A stretch of DNA of 44,047 bases from Nitrospirota bacterium (GTDB lineage: Bacteria; Nitrospirota; Thermodesulfovibrionia; SZUA-242), in NCBI GenBank assembly GCA_003235715.1, contig QJVM01000051.1, positions 1 through 44,047 of the forward strand, in the 5' to 3' direction. A program made the position numbers and the translations under genes. The notes beneath the pieces were generated by a model. It saw only the letters and a list, made by a program, of their open reading frames with translations, did not search any database and had not been told where the DNA came from. This document shows positions 24,839-32,246 of this stretch, in pieces (within the stretch, counting starts at the first letter, position 1; every line of letters begins with the position of its first letter).

Positions 24839-26668
24839 TCATCGCGCCTCTTCAACAAACACCTGGACAGTCCAGGGGGCGGGGCTGAGGGTATCCGCAG
24901 AGGCCTCAGGGCCGAAAATGAGCCTGCCGGCAGGGCGTTTCACCGGCTCGCCCGGGGCAGGCCCGAGATTCGCCATCAGATGAAGCACAGCCCCATCCCC
25001 CAGGGTCCACTGGACGCAAAGCAGTCTGTGCCGGTACAGCCTGCGTTTCGCCAAACCCGCTCTCATGCCGGTGAGGCGCGGAATGATCTCCTGGCGGCGG
25101 AGCGCCAGAAGATGCTGATGGAAGCGGAACCAACTGAGGTGGGGCTCCCGGTTCAAGGCGTCCCATTCCAGCACCGACGCTTTGAACGTGGCGGTCTCTA
25201 CGGGGTCCGGAATTCTTTCGCGTACCCGCGGGTCGGCAAACTCCGGAAACCGGGCAAACTCCCTTCTTCGGCCTTCCGCAACCGCATGCCTGAGATCATC
25301 CCCGAAATCGCAGAAGAACAGAAAGGGTTGATCGGCCCCCCACTCTTGTCCCATGAAGAGAAGGGGCGGCGACGGGGCCAGAAGCATAACCGCCGTGAGG
25401 GACCGGAGGACCTCCTGGGGCGCCAGAGCAGAAATCCTCTCGCCAAAAGCCCGGTTGCCCACCTGGTCGTGGTTCTGGATAAAGGAGACGAAGGCCGAGA
25501 GGGGCAGGTGAGCCGAGGGCTCTCCCCGCAGGGCTCCGTTCCGGTAGGGCGAAGGATCATTCTGATAGGCAAAGCCCTCGGTGAGACAACGGCCGAGCTG
25601 GCCCAGAGGGTCCTTCGCATAGTCCTTGTAATAGCCTCCCACCTCTCCGGTCCCAAGAACATGAAGGGCATGGTGGATGTCGTCATTCCACTGGGCGACG
25701 TAAAACTCCGGCTGGCCCGTTCCCTTGCGGGCCAGGAACCGGGATTCGTTGTGATCGTTCTCAAGCACCAGATGAATATGACGGTGCAGTCCCGGTCCCG
25801 AATTCACCCGCTCTGCAATCTCTTCCAGAATATGGGGTGAAGAATCGTCCGCAATGGCGTGCACCGCATCGAAGCGAAGCCCGTCCAGATGATACTCTTC
25901 CAGCCAGTACAGGGCGTTCTGGATAAAGAACTCCCGCACGGTTCCGGTCGGGTCGGCATCGAAATTGATGGCCGCGCCCCAGGGAGTTTCATGCCGTTTG
26001 TTGAAGAACTCGGGGCAGTAGGCGTGCAGATAATTGCCCTCAGGCCCGAAATGGTTGTACACCACGTCCATGAAGACCATGATCCCCCGATGATGGCACG
26101 CCTGAACCAGCCTCTTGAGGTCCTCCGGCTTTCCGTAGGACGCATCGGGCGCAAAGGGAAGAACTCCGTCGTAGCCCCAGTTCCGTTTCCCGGGAAAATC
26201 AGAGACTGGCATCAGTTCGATGGCCGTGATGCCCAGGGCCACAAGATGGGCCAACCTCTGCTCCACCCCGGCATAGGTTCCTTCCGGGGAGAAGGTTCCC
26301 ACGTGCAGTTCGTAAAGAACGGTTTCCTCCCACGGCCGTCCGGTCCAACGGTCATCGGTCCAGGACCATCCCGTGATATCGACCAACTGACTGGGACCAT
26401 GGACGTCTTGCGGCTGAAAGCGGGAAGCCGGGTCCGGAACGCGGAGTTCTTCATCGATGCGATACGCATAAAGGCCCTCCGGTGACGCCTCCGCCTCCCT
26501 CTGATGCCATCCGCCCGGTACGGGGTGCATGGGAAGCAGCGTCTCGGAGTCTGCCTGGAAAAGGCAAAGGTCGACCTTTCGGCACGAGGGGGCCCAGAGG
26601 CGGAAGCGGTATCGACCGTTTCCGACGTCTTGCGGGCCAAAGGGCATTTGGTGCATGCGCTTAACCAT
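24839..26668 (-). CDS. treZ: Malto-oligosyltrehalose trehalohydrolase
   Basis: GH13 enzyme that releases trehalose from the maltooligosyl-trehalose made by TreY. The N-terminal beta domain (GNGRYRFRLWAPSCRKVDLCLF) is a CBM48-like module. The catalytic barrel shows MDVVYNHFGPEGNY, DGLRFDAVHAI with the nucleophile Asp, a VLENDHNESR segment with the acid Glu, and FIQNHDQVGNR. The length of 609 residues is normal. The start at ATG 26668 has no clear Shine-Dalgarno; an internal ATG at 26647-26649 (codon 8) is possible. First gene of the treZ-treY pair. TreX debranching enzyme is not in this window. Confidence 0.95.
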   Translation of the reverse strand: MVKRMHQMPFGPQDVGNGRYRFRLWAPSCRKVDLCLFQADSETLLPMHPVPGGWHQREAEASPEGLYAYRIDEELRVPDPASRFQPQDVHGPSQLVDITGWSWTDDRWTGRPWEETVLYELHVGTFSPEGTYAGVEQRLAHLVALGITAIELMPVSDFPGKRNWGYDGVLPFAPDASYGKPEDLKRLVQACHHRGIMVFMDVVYNHFGPEGNYLHAYCPEFFNKRHETPWGAAINFDADPTGTVREFFIQNALYWLEEYHLDGLRFDAVHAIADDSSPHILEEIAERVNSGPGLHRHIHLVLENDHNESRFLARKGTGQPEFYVAQWNDDIHHALHVLGTGEVGGYYKDYAKDPLGQLGRCLTEGFAYQNDPSPYRNGALRGEPSAHLPLSAFVSFIQNHDQVGNRAFGERISALAPQEVLRSLTAVMLLAPSPPLLFMGQEWGADQPFLFFCDFGDDLRHAVAEGRRREFARFPEFADPRVRERIPDPVETATFKASVLEWDALNREPHLSWFRFHQHLLALRRQEIIPRLTGMRAGLAKRRLYRHRLLCVQWTLGDGAVLHLMANLGPAPGEPVKRPAGRLIFGPEASADTLSPAPWTVQVFVEEAR

Positions 26669-26893
26669 GGCATGTCCATCTTACCATCCCGGTGAACACC
26701 GGACGTGGAGCTTCAAAGAATGCTTCGCCAGAAAGACCCCGCTACTGCATGGGTTGCTATCATCAGTCCCAGCCGGTATAGTAGACCCTGTTGCACGGAT
26801 TCCGGCAAGTCCCGGTTCCGACGTCTGGTTGAAACTCCCGCCTTCTGCCGCGTCGTTTCCCCGTTCTTGTTCCCGTCACAAAATTTCATCGGG

Positions 26894-26927
26894 CTTTAAC
26901 GTTCCTGTAACAATGCCGCGGTACGGT
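26894..26927 (+). promoter_or_regulatory. PhoB-type Pho box and -10 element upstream of two small genes
   Basis: CTTTAAC-GTTC-CTGTAAC is a 7-4-7 tandem repeat matching the Pho-box geometry (consensus CTGTCAT-type repeats 11 bp apart). Ten bases later comes TACGGT, a weak -10. The 18 bases TAACGTTCCTGTAACAAT are identical to the proximal box of pstS in this window. It lies 41 bp before the small gene at 26968, in a 299-bp gap otherwise empty. Confidence 0.7.
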
Positions 26928-26967
26928 ATACCCGAACGGGTGAAATCTCATTGAAGGAGGTGAACGC

Positions 26968-27189
26968 ATGATGGTGCTTGATATTCGAAGCGAGAAACAA
27001 AGTCTTCTGGCCGGCAGAGTCCGCCATGCCCTGACCGGAGGAGCCAACCGCCCCCGGGAGATGGCTGTGCTGGTCCGGTCGGCTGATGACGAACAGGTTG
27101 TGCAGTACCTCGCCGAACTCTCGGGTTACCGGACGACCTGTCCCATGGGCCCGGGTTCGCGAATCCTCGTCTTAAGAAAGGCGGCCTGA
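26968..27189 (+). CDS. Small unknown protein, possible TusA/SirA-like fold without the CPxP cysteine
   Basis: A 73-residue cytoplasmic protein with a near-perfect ribosome site (AAGGAGGTGA, four bases before ATG). It starts VLDIRSEKQ and continues with a helix, a strand MAVLVRS, a helix DEQVVQYLAELSGY and an end strand SRILVLRKA. This beta-alpha-beta-alpha-beta order and the LDIR start recall TusA/SirA or DUF2249 proteins, but the catalytic CPxP is absent and only one Cys (TTCPMG) is present. The family link is a guess from layout. It is the first gene behind a Pho box, so phosphate-starvation control is likely. The gene is probably real despite its size. Confidence 0.65.
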   Translation: MMVLDIRSEKQSLLAGRVRHALTGGANRPREMAVLVRSADDEQVVQYLAELSGYRTTCPMGPGSRILVLRKAA

Positions 27190-27246
27190 TGCCCGATAGG
27201 CAAAGAGACACGACGAGGACATTTCCGAAGAAAGGAGGAAGAATCG

Positions 27247-27453
27247 ATGAAGACCATGACCGTTTCAAAGGGCACGTATCGGACAGACATCCTGTTCTCG
27301 ACATCCTGCCCCTACCTTGATCCGCAGGATTCCGTCTGCGGCGCATCGCTGACACGGATTCACGTGGAAGAGGTCAAGAAAACCAAACTCTGCAGTACAG
27401 ACAATTCATGGGACTGCCCCATGCTTCTGTCCAAGATCCTGAGAAGGTCCTAG
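27247..27453 (+). CDS. Small four-cysteine protein of unknown function
   Basis: A 68-residue protein with four cysteines at 21, 31, 49 and 57 (TSCPYLDPQDSVCGAS and KLCSTDNSWDCPMLL), a pattern that could hold a zinc ion or iron-sulphur cluster. The tail is basic (SKILRRS). There is no signal peptide. Its ATG has AAAGGAGGAAG about nine bases upstream. It follows the first small gene by 57 bp and a terminator comes nine bases after the stop, so the two form one short transcription unit. Similar C-terminal CxxxxxxxCP patterns are common in short proteins of Geobacter- and Nitrospira-like bacteria, as I recall, but no function is known to me. Confidence 0.65.
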   Translation: MKTMTVSKGTYRTDILFSTSCPYLDPQDSVCGASLTRIHVEEVKKTKLCSTDNSWDCPMLLSKILRRS

Positions 27454-27461
27454 CCTTTCCC

Positions 27462-27485
27462 AAGGCTTGATCTCTCAGGCCTTTT
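27462..27485 (+). terminator. Intrinsic terminator of the small PhoB-linked unit
   Basis: AAGGCTTGA-TCTC-TCAGGCCTT forms a 9-bp stem with one G-U wobble and a 4-nt loop, running into TTTT and then CCCATTTT. It begins nine bases past the stop of the four-cysteine gene. Confidence 0.7.
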
Positions 27486-27509
27486 CCCATTTTCTCCAGC
27501 CAGGCCGGT

Positions 27510-27534
27510 AAAAACACCCTTTCCCTGAGAAGGG
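27510..27534 (-). terminator. Possible terminator after phoU
   Basis: On the minus strand CCCTT-(8 nt)-AAGGG is followed by TGTTTTT, about 35 bases past the phoU stop. The stem is only 5 bp, so this is a moderate candidate. Confidence 0.4.
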
Positions 27535-27567
27535 CCCGCCTGAACTGCGTCGTGATGACCTTGACCC

Positions 27568-28269
27568 TCAGTCTTCCGAGGGTTGACGCGTCCGTGAGCT
27601 GTCGATGAACTCCTGGGGAGTCTTCATATGCCGGACGATCTTGCCATCGATGAGATAGATCACCAGTTCCGCCACATTTGTGGCATGGTCCGCAATCCGC
27701 TCCAGATACTTGGAGACATAACTGATCTTGATAGCCCTCTGGACCGCGCCGGAATCCCGCATCATGATGGCGGTCAGTTCCTCTATAACGGCGGCGTTCA
27801 GGTCGTCCACCTCGTCATCCCGAATGATCACGTCCCAGGCCAGCTGACGGTCACCCCGGACGAAAGCATCAATCGCGTCCCGCACCATCCCCTGGGCGAT
27901 CCGTCCCATGTGGGGGATATCCACGTAGGGTTTGAGGTTGGGTTCCTCATTCAACTCCAGGGCCCGCTCGGAAATATTGACCGAGTTGTCGGCGATCCGC
28001 TCCAGGTCTGACGTGATCTTCATGGCCGTCGTGATGAAACGGAGGTCTGATGCCATGGGTTGCAGGAGCGCCAGCAGCTTGATACACTCCTCGTCGACGG
28101 CCACATCCATGGCATTGATCACGTGGTCGTTCTCGATCACTTGCCGGGCCAGTTCACTGTCCCGGTCCACAAGAGAACGGACGGAATCCCGGATGGAGGT
28201 TTCCACGGAACCCGCCATCCGGATCAACATGCCCCGCAATTTTTCTATCTCTGCTCCCCTGGCCACCAT
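27568..28269 (-). CDS. phoU: Phosphate-signalling protein PhoU
   Basis: Cytoplasmic negative regulator that links the Pst transporter to the PhoR kinase when phosphate is plentiful. The protein has two repeats of a three-helix PhoU domain; the metal-binding E/D-xxx-D patterns appear as NAMDVAVDEECIKL and DLERIADNSVNISERAL in the first repeat and KYLERIADHATNVAELVIY in the second. The length of 233 residues is typical. The ATG overlaps the pstB stop by one base (TGATG), so the genes are translationally coupled. Last gene of pstSCAB-phoU. Confidence 0.96.
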   Translation of the reverse strand: MVARGAEIEKLRGMLIRMAGSVETSIRDSVRSLVDRDSELARQVIENDHVINAMDVAVDEECIKLLALLQPMASDLRFITTAMKITSDLERIADNSVNISERALELNEEPNLKPYVDIPHMGRIAQGMVRDAIDAFVRGDRQLAWDVIIRDDEVDDLNAAVIEELTAIMMRDSGAVQRAIKISYVSKYLERIADHATNVAELVIYLIDGKIVRHMKTPQEFIDSSRTRQPSED

Positions 28270-29033
28270 CAGCCGAACCTCCCTGTAATGTAATCCTCGG
28301 TCAGCTTGTTGCCCGGATTCGTGAAGATCCGGTCCGTATCGCCTATTTCAATGAGTTCCCCCAGCATGAAGAACCCCGTGGTATCTGAAATGCGGGCCGC
28401 CTGCTGCATGTTGTGCGTCACGATGATGATCGTCACCGTCCTCTTCAGGGCCACCACCAGTTCCTCGATCTTGGCTGTGGAAATCGGATCCAGCGCAGAA
28501 GTCGGTTCGTCAAAGAGAAGAACCTCCGGCTCAACCGCCAGAGCCCGGGCAATGACGAGGCGCTGCTGCTGTCCTCCCGAGAGCCGGTAGGCGCTTTTCC
28601 CTAGCTGGTCCTTCACCTCGTCCCAGAGGGCGGCGCCTCGGAGGGCATTTTCCACGCGTTCGGAGAGTTCAGAACGCTTGCGCAGGCCTTTCAATTTGAG
28701 CCCGTAAGCGATGTTGTCAAAGATACTCATCGGAAAAGGCGTGGGTTTCTGAAACACCATACCCACCCGGCTCCGAAGGTCGATGAGGTCCACATCGCGT
28801 GACAGGATGTTCCGTCCTCCATAGAGGATTTCCCCCTCATACCGGTTTCCGGGATAAAGATCGTGCATCCGGTTGAAACAGCGCAGAAGCGTGGTCTTGC
28901 CACAGCCAGAGGGACCGATGAGGGCGGTCACCGAGTGCTTGCGCGCATAAAGGGAAACCGCCTTCAGGGCGTGGACCCCTCCGGCGTAGTAAAAATCGAG
29001 ATTCTTGACCTCCAGAGTGCTCTCGGGCGTCAC
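28269..29033 (-). CDS. pstB: Phosphate ABC transporter ATPase PstB
   Basis: ATP-hydrolysing subunit of the high-affinity phosphate importer. Walker A is GPSGCGKTT, the signature LSGGQQQR and Walker [14 protein letters not shown], with the H loop in VTHNMQQA. The track ORF begins 34 codons earlier, inside pstA. I choose GTG 29033, which overlaps the pstA stop as GTGA and gives 254 residues, the family norm. The following gene starts inside its stop codon. Expression is expected to follow the Pho boxes ahead of pstS. Confidence 0.95.
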   Translation of the reverse strand: MTPESTLEVKNLDFYYAGGVHALKAVSLYARKHSVTALIGPSGCGKTTLLRCFNRMHDLYPGNRYEGEILYGGRNILSRDVDLIDLRSRVGMVFQKPTPFPMSIFDNIAYGLKLKGLRKRSELSERVENALRGAALWDEVKDQLGKSAYRLSGGQQQRLVIARALAVEPEVLLFDEPTSALDPISTAKIEELVVALKRTVTIIIVTHNMQQAARISDTTGFFMLGELIEIGDTDRIFTNPGNKLTEDYITGRFG

Positions 29034-29875
29034 CGATGACTGTACCTCCAGCGAATGATAGCGCGACCGGCCACCGTGAGGATCAGGATAAAAAGCGTGA
29101 TCACCAGGGAGGCCGCCCAGGCCTGGGTGTGCCATTCCTCGAAGGGGCCCATAGCGTACTGGAAGATCGTAGCCGTCAGGGAGGCGATGGGCTGTCCCAT
29201 GTCCGCCGAGTAATAGGCGTTATTGAAGGAGGTGAACAGCAGGGGCGCCGTTTCTCCGGAAACACGGGCCACCGAAAGAAGTACCCCGGTCAGGATGCCG
29301 GTGGCGGCTCCCCGGTAGACTACCTGGATGATGACCTTGTAATAAGGAGCCCCGAGAGCGAAAGCCGCCTCCCGCTGGCTCCAGGGAACCAGAGTGAGCA
29401 TATCCTCTGTCGTCCGGACGACCACGGGGATCATGATCAGGGCCAGGGCCGCGGCTCCGGCCCACCCGCTGAAGTGTCCCAGGGGCCTCACAAGAACCGC
29501 GTAAACAAACGTCCCGATGACAATGGAGGGAACGCTGACCATGATATCGGCCAGGATGCTGATGAACCGGGCAAACCCCTTGCCGCGAGCGTACTCGGCC
29601 AGAAAGGTTCCCCCCAGGATACCGAGGGGCACTCCGAACAGCGTTGCAAAAAACGTGATAAGCAACTGTCCGACAAACGCGTTCCGCATCCCTCCACCCG
29701 CCACTCCCGGCGGGGCAGGGTCCTTCATGAAGAGCTCGGGAGTCAGAGCCCCGATTCCGTGTATCACCACGTCGCTCAGAATAAAGAAAAGCCAGAACAG
29801 CCCCAGCGCCGCCGCCAGCGTGCTCAGGGAAAGCCCTCCATATCCCCGCAGTTTTCTCCACTGCTGGCCGGTCAC
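29030..29875 (-). CDS. pstA: Phosphate ABC transporter permease PstA
   Basis: Inner-membrane permease subunit, 281 residues with six predicted helices. The family pattern is visible in [35 protein letters not shown] and the cytoplasmic coupling loop [26 protein letters not shown], which contacts PstB. The start overlaps the pstC stop by 4 bp (ATGA), and its own stop overlaps pstB by 4 bp. It forms a heterodimer with PstC. Confidence 0.96.
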   Translation of the reverse strand: MTGQQWRKLRGYGGLSLSTLAAALGLFWLFFILSDVVIHGIGALTPELFMKDPAPPGVAGGGMRNAFVGQLLITFFATLFGVPLGILGGTFLAEYARGKGFARFISILADIMVSVPSIVIGTFVYAVLVRPLGHFSGWAGAAALALIMIPVVVRTTEDMLTLVPWSQREAAFALGAPYYKVIIQVVYRGAATGILTGVLLSVARVSGETAPLLFTSFNNAYYSADMGQPIASLTATIFQYAMGPFEEWHTQAWAASLVITLFILILTVAGRAIIRWRYSHR

Positions 29876-30918
29876 GCGCGCTCCTTTCTCTGGGCCCGGA
29901 GCAGGATGTACTTGGCCAGAGCCAGTACAACCAGGCTGAAGACAAAGAGAATGAGGGCCAGGTGAAAAAGAGCCGAAAGATAAGTGTCTGAGTCGGCCTC
30001 GGTGAATTCATTGGCCAGGGTCACGGTTATACTGGCGGCACCGTCAAAGAGGGACGACGTGATCTGGTGGTTGTTGCCGAGAACGAAGGCCACGGCCATT
30101 GTTTCGCCCAGGGCCCTGCCCAGCGACAACACAATACCCCCGAAAACTCCAAGTCTGGCGTGGGGAAGGATCACGTCCCGGATCACCTCCCACTTGGTGG
30201 CCCCCAACCCGTAGGCCGACTCCTTGACAAGAGCGGGGGTCAGGTTGAAGGCGTCCCGGGAGATGCTGGCCGCGAAAGGCACGATCATGATGCTCAGGAT
30301 CACGCTGGCCGTAAACAGGTCGATACCCATAGGGGTTCCGGCAAACAGCTGTCCGATGACCGGGATGTCGCCAAAGACGCTCTGAAGAGCGGGCTCCACA
30401 TGGTCGGCCATGATCGGGGCCAGAGTGAAGAGCCCCCACATCCCGAAGACGATGCTGGGGATCGCCGCGAGCAGTTCAATGGCTACCCCGATAGGGCCCT
30501 TCAGGAAGTTGGGAGAGACCTCGGAAAGAAAGATGGCAATCCCGAGGGCCACCGGGATGGCGAACACGAGGGCCAGCACCGTGGTTACGGCCGTGCCGAA
30601 GAGACCTGTGGCCGCACCAAAAAGTTCCTCTACCGGGTTCCACTCGGTCGAGAAGATAAAACCTATGGGGCCAAACTTCTCGATTGAAAGAACGGATTCG
30701 GACAGAAGGACCCCCAGAATCCCGAGAACGATGACGATGATGAAGACCCCGGCTGCGCCGGTGAGCGTCGCGAACAGAACATCGACCGGGGATCGCCGCC
30801 TGAAGAAAGCCGCAAGCCCTCGGGGTTCTGCCCGTGACAAAACAGGACCGGGCAAGGCCGTGGCCTCGCCCGTTCCCGGATCGTCCCTGTCAGGTTTTAT
30901 ATACCCGCCTTCTTCCAA
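29872..30918 (-). CDS. pstC: Phosphate ABC transporter permease PstC
   Basis: Second permease of the importer, 348 residues. A charged N-terminal cytoplasmic tail of about 45 residues precedes the helices; the ABC coupling loop reads DAFNLTPALVKESAYGLGATKWEVI and the glycine-rich GGIVLSLGRALGETMAVAFVLGN follows. The start overlaps the end of pstS by 22 bp; a later start is possible since the tail is not strongly conserved. It follows the pstSCAB order. Confidence 0.95.
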   Translation of the reverse strand: MEEGGYIKPDRDDPGTGEATALPGPVLSRAEPRGLAAFFRRRSPVDVLFATLTGAAGVFIIVIVLGILGVLLSESVLSIEKFGPIGFIFSTEWNPVEELFGAATGLFGTAVTTVLALVFAIPVALGIAIFLSEVSPNFLKGPIGVAIELLAAIPSIVFGMWGLFTLAPIMADHVEPALQSVFGDIPVIGQLFAGTPMGIDLFTASVILSIMIVPFAASISRDAFNLTPALVKESAYGLGATKWEVIRDVILPHARLGVFGGIVLSLGRALGETMAVAFVLGNNHQITSSLFDGAASITVTLANEFTEADSDTYLSALFHLALILFVFSLVVLALAKYILLRAQRKERA

Positions 30919-31913
30919 TACTCCCTCACCTTGTTCTTCAGGCTCTCCGGAAGAGGCACGTACACCAACCGCTCGGCCGTGGCGTCTCCGCTCTTGAAAG
31001 CCCAGTCAAAGAACCGGGTCGTTTTCAGATTCGATTCGGACTTCTCGCGGGCCAGGAGAATAAACGTTGCCCCGGCAATCGGCCAGGCCTTGGCTCCGGG
31101 CGCATTGGTCAGCCAGAGATGAAAATGTCTGGCCGGGTCGAAATCCGCGGAGGTCGCGGCTTCCTTGAAGGATTCCATGTCCGGCTCCACAAAGGTCCCG
31201 GCCGCGTTCTTGAGCTGGATATGTGCCAGTTTATTTTGCTTCGCATAGGCAAATTCCACATATCCAATGGCATTGCGGGTCCGCTTCACGTAGTTGGCCA
31301 CCCCCTCGTTTCCCTTTCCCCCGATTCCCGCGGGCCACTTCACCGCCTTGCCGGCCCCCACCGTGTCTTTCCAGGCGGAGCACGCCTCGCTCAAATACGT
31401 GGTGAAGATGGCGGTCGTGCCAGACCCGTCCGACCGGTAGACCACCGTGACAGATTCGTCCGGGAGCTTCAATCCTGGATTCAAAGCGGTCACCGCCGGG
31501 TCGTTCCACTTCTTTATCTCCCCGAGAAGGACTCGGCAGAGAGTCTCCGAATCCAGCCTGAGGTCTCCCGCCTTCACTCCCTTGATGTTGACCACAGGAA
31601 CGACCCCGCCGATCACGGCCGGAAACTGGAGCAGCTTTTCCTTCTCCGCATCCTCAGGAGACAGAGGGGCATCGGAGGCGCCGAAATCAACGGTGCGTGC
31701 CGTGATCTGGCGCTGACCCCCGCCGGAGCCAATGGACTGGTAGTTCACCTGAACTCCGGTGATCCCGTTGTACTCGTAGGCCCAGGCCGAATACACAGGA
31801 AAGGGGAATGAAGCTCCGGCGCCGTTCAGCCTTTCAGCCGCCTGAACGCCGGTAACCGCGACCAGCAGAACGAGCACGACAAGGATGGTGCTTTGAACAA
31901 AAGGGTTCTTCAT
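30897..31913 (-). CDS. pstS: Periplasmic phosphate-binding protein PstS
   Basis: Captures inorganic phosphate in the periplasm and delivers it to PstCA. A signal peptide ends near VTGVQA-AE. Ligand-binding segments are typical: LNGAGASFPFPVYSAW, YQSIGSGGGQRQI, DFGASDAPL and YRSDGSGTTAIF. The length of 338 residues is normal, with no lipobox, so it is soluble rather than a lipoprotein. GGAGGAA precedes the ATG. It is the first gene of pstSCAB-phoU, with a Pho box 33 bp upstream and another about 190 bp upstream. Confidence 0.97.
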   Translation of the reverse strand: MKNPFVQSTILVVLVLLVAVTGVQAAERLNGAGASFPFPVYSAWAYEYNGITGVQVNYQSIGSGGGQRQITARTVDFGASDAPLSPEDAEKEKLLQFPAVIGGVVPVVNIKGVKAGDLRLDSETLCRVLLGEIKKWNDPAVTALNPGLKLPDESVTVVYRSDGSGTTAIFTTYLSEACSAWKDTVGAGKAVKWPAGIGGKGNEGVANYVKRTRNAIGYVEFAYAKQNKLAHIQLKNAAGTFVEPDMESFKEAATSADFDPARHFHLWLTNAPGAKAWPIAGATFILLAREKSESNLKTTRFFDWAFKSGDATAERLVYVPLPESLKNKVREYWKKAGI

Positions 31914-31929
31914 GTTTCCTCCTTCGTAA

Positions 31930-31963
31930 AGTCTACGATCGAATTGTTACAGGAACGTTACAG
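31930..31963 (-). promoter_or_regulatory. Proximal Pho box and -10 of pstS
   Basis: On the minus strand CTGTAAC-GTTC-CTGTAAC (31946-31963) is a perfect tandem 7-4-7 repeat, the classic PhoB site. Ten bases later TAGACT (31930-31935) serves as a -10. This places transcription just before the pstS ribosome site. Confidence 0.85.
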
Positions 31964-32021
31964 GGTTGTCCTCGCCTCGCGAGACTGGGACACGGCCACC
32001 CGCCTGGAAAACCGCTTCCAT

Positions 32022-32066
32022 CAACACCGTGTTGTTCTCGAACGCGCTCCGCAGGGGAACGTTCCC
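32022..32066. repeat. Two perfect palindromes in the pstS upstream region
   Basis: CAACAC-C-GTGTTG (32022-32034) and GGGAACGTTCCC (32055-32066) lie between the two Pho boxes. They could be operators for another regulator or leader hairpins of the longer transcript. No coding sequence is supported in the 333-bp gap. Confidence 0.35.
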
Positions 32067-32086
32067 GTACAGCCTGCATGGAAGAA

Positions 32087-32120
32087 ACACTACAAGCCCC
32101 ATGTTACAGGATAATGACAA
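32087..32120 (-). promoter_or_regulatory. Distal second Pho box and -10 upstream of pstS
   Basis: On the minus strand TTGTCAT-TATC-CTGTAAC (32103-32120) repeats the 7-4-7 layout, and TAGTGT (32087-32092) follows at exactly ten bases, the same spacing as in the proximal box. It would give a transcript with a leader of about 170 nt before pstS. Confidence 0.6.
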
Positions 32121-32201
32121 TGAGGTTAAATTTCGGACAGGACAGGACCGACCTGTGGTCGAAGACCGGCCAGAGAGGAAAATAGGGGAACGACCCAAGG
32201 G

Positions 32202-32239
32202 CCTTTCAGCGAGGGGCCATGGAACGGGCCCATGAAAGG
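32202..32239. terminator. Hairpin after phoR
   Basis: CCTTTCA...TGAAAGG encloses GGGCC...GGCCC, just past the phoR stop. No T-run follows on the minus strand, so it is a weak terminator candidate or a 3' stabilising structure. Confidence 0.3.
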
Positions 32240-32246
32240 AAACAGG

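Noticed and set aside
24665-25840. 391-codon plus-strand ORF
   Set aside because: Antisense to treY and treZ.
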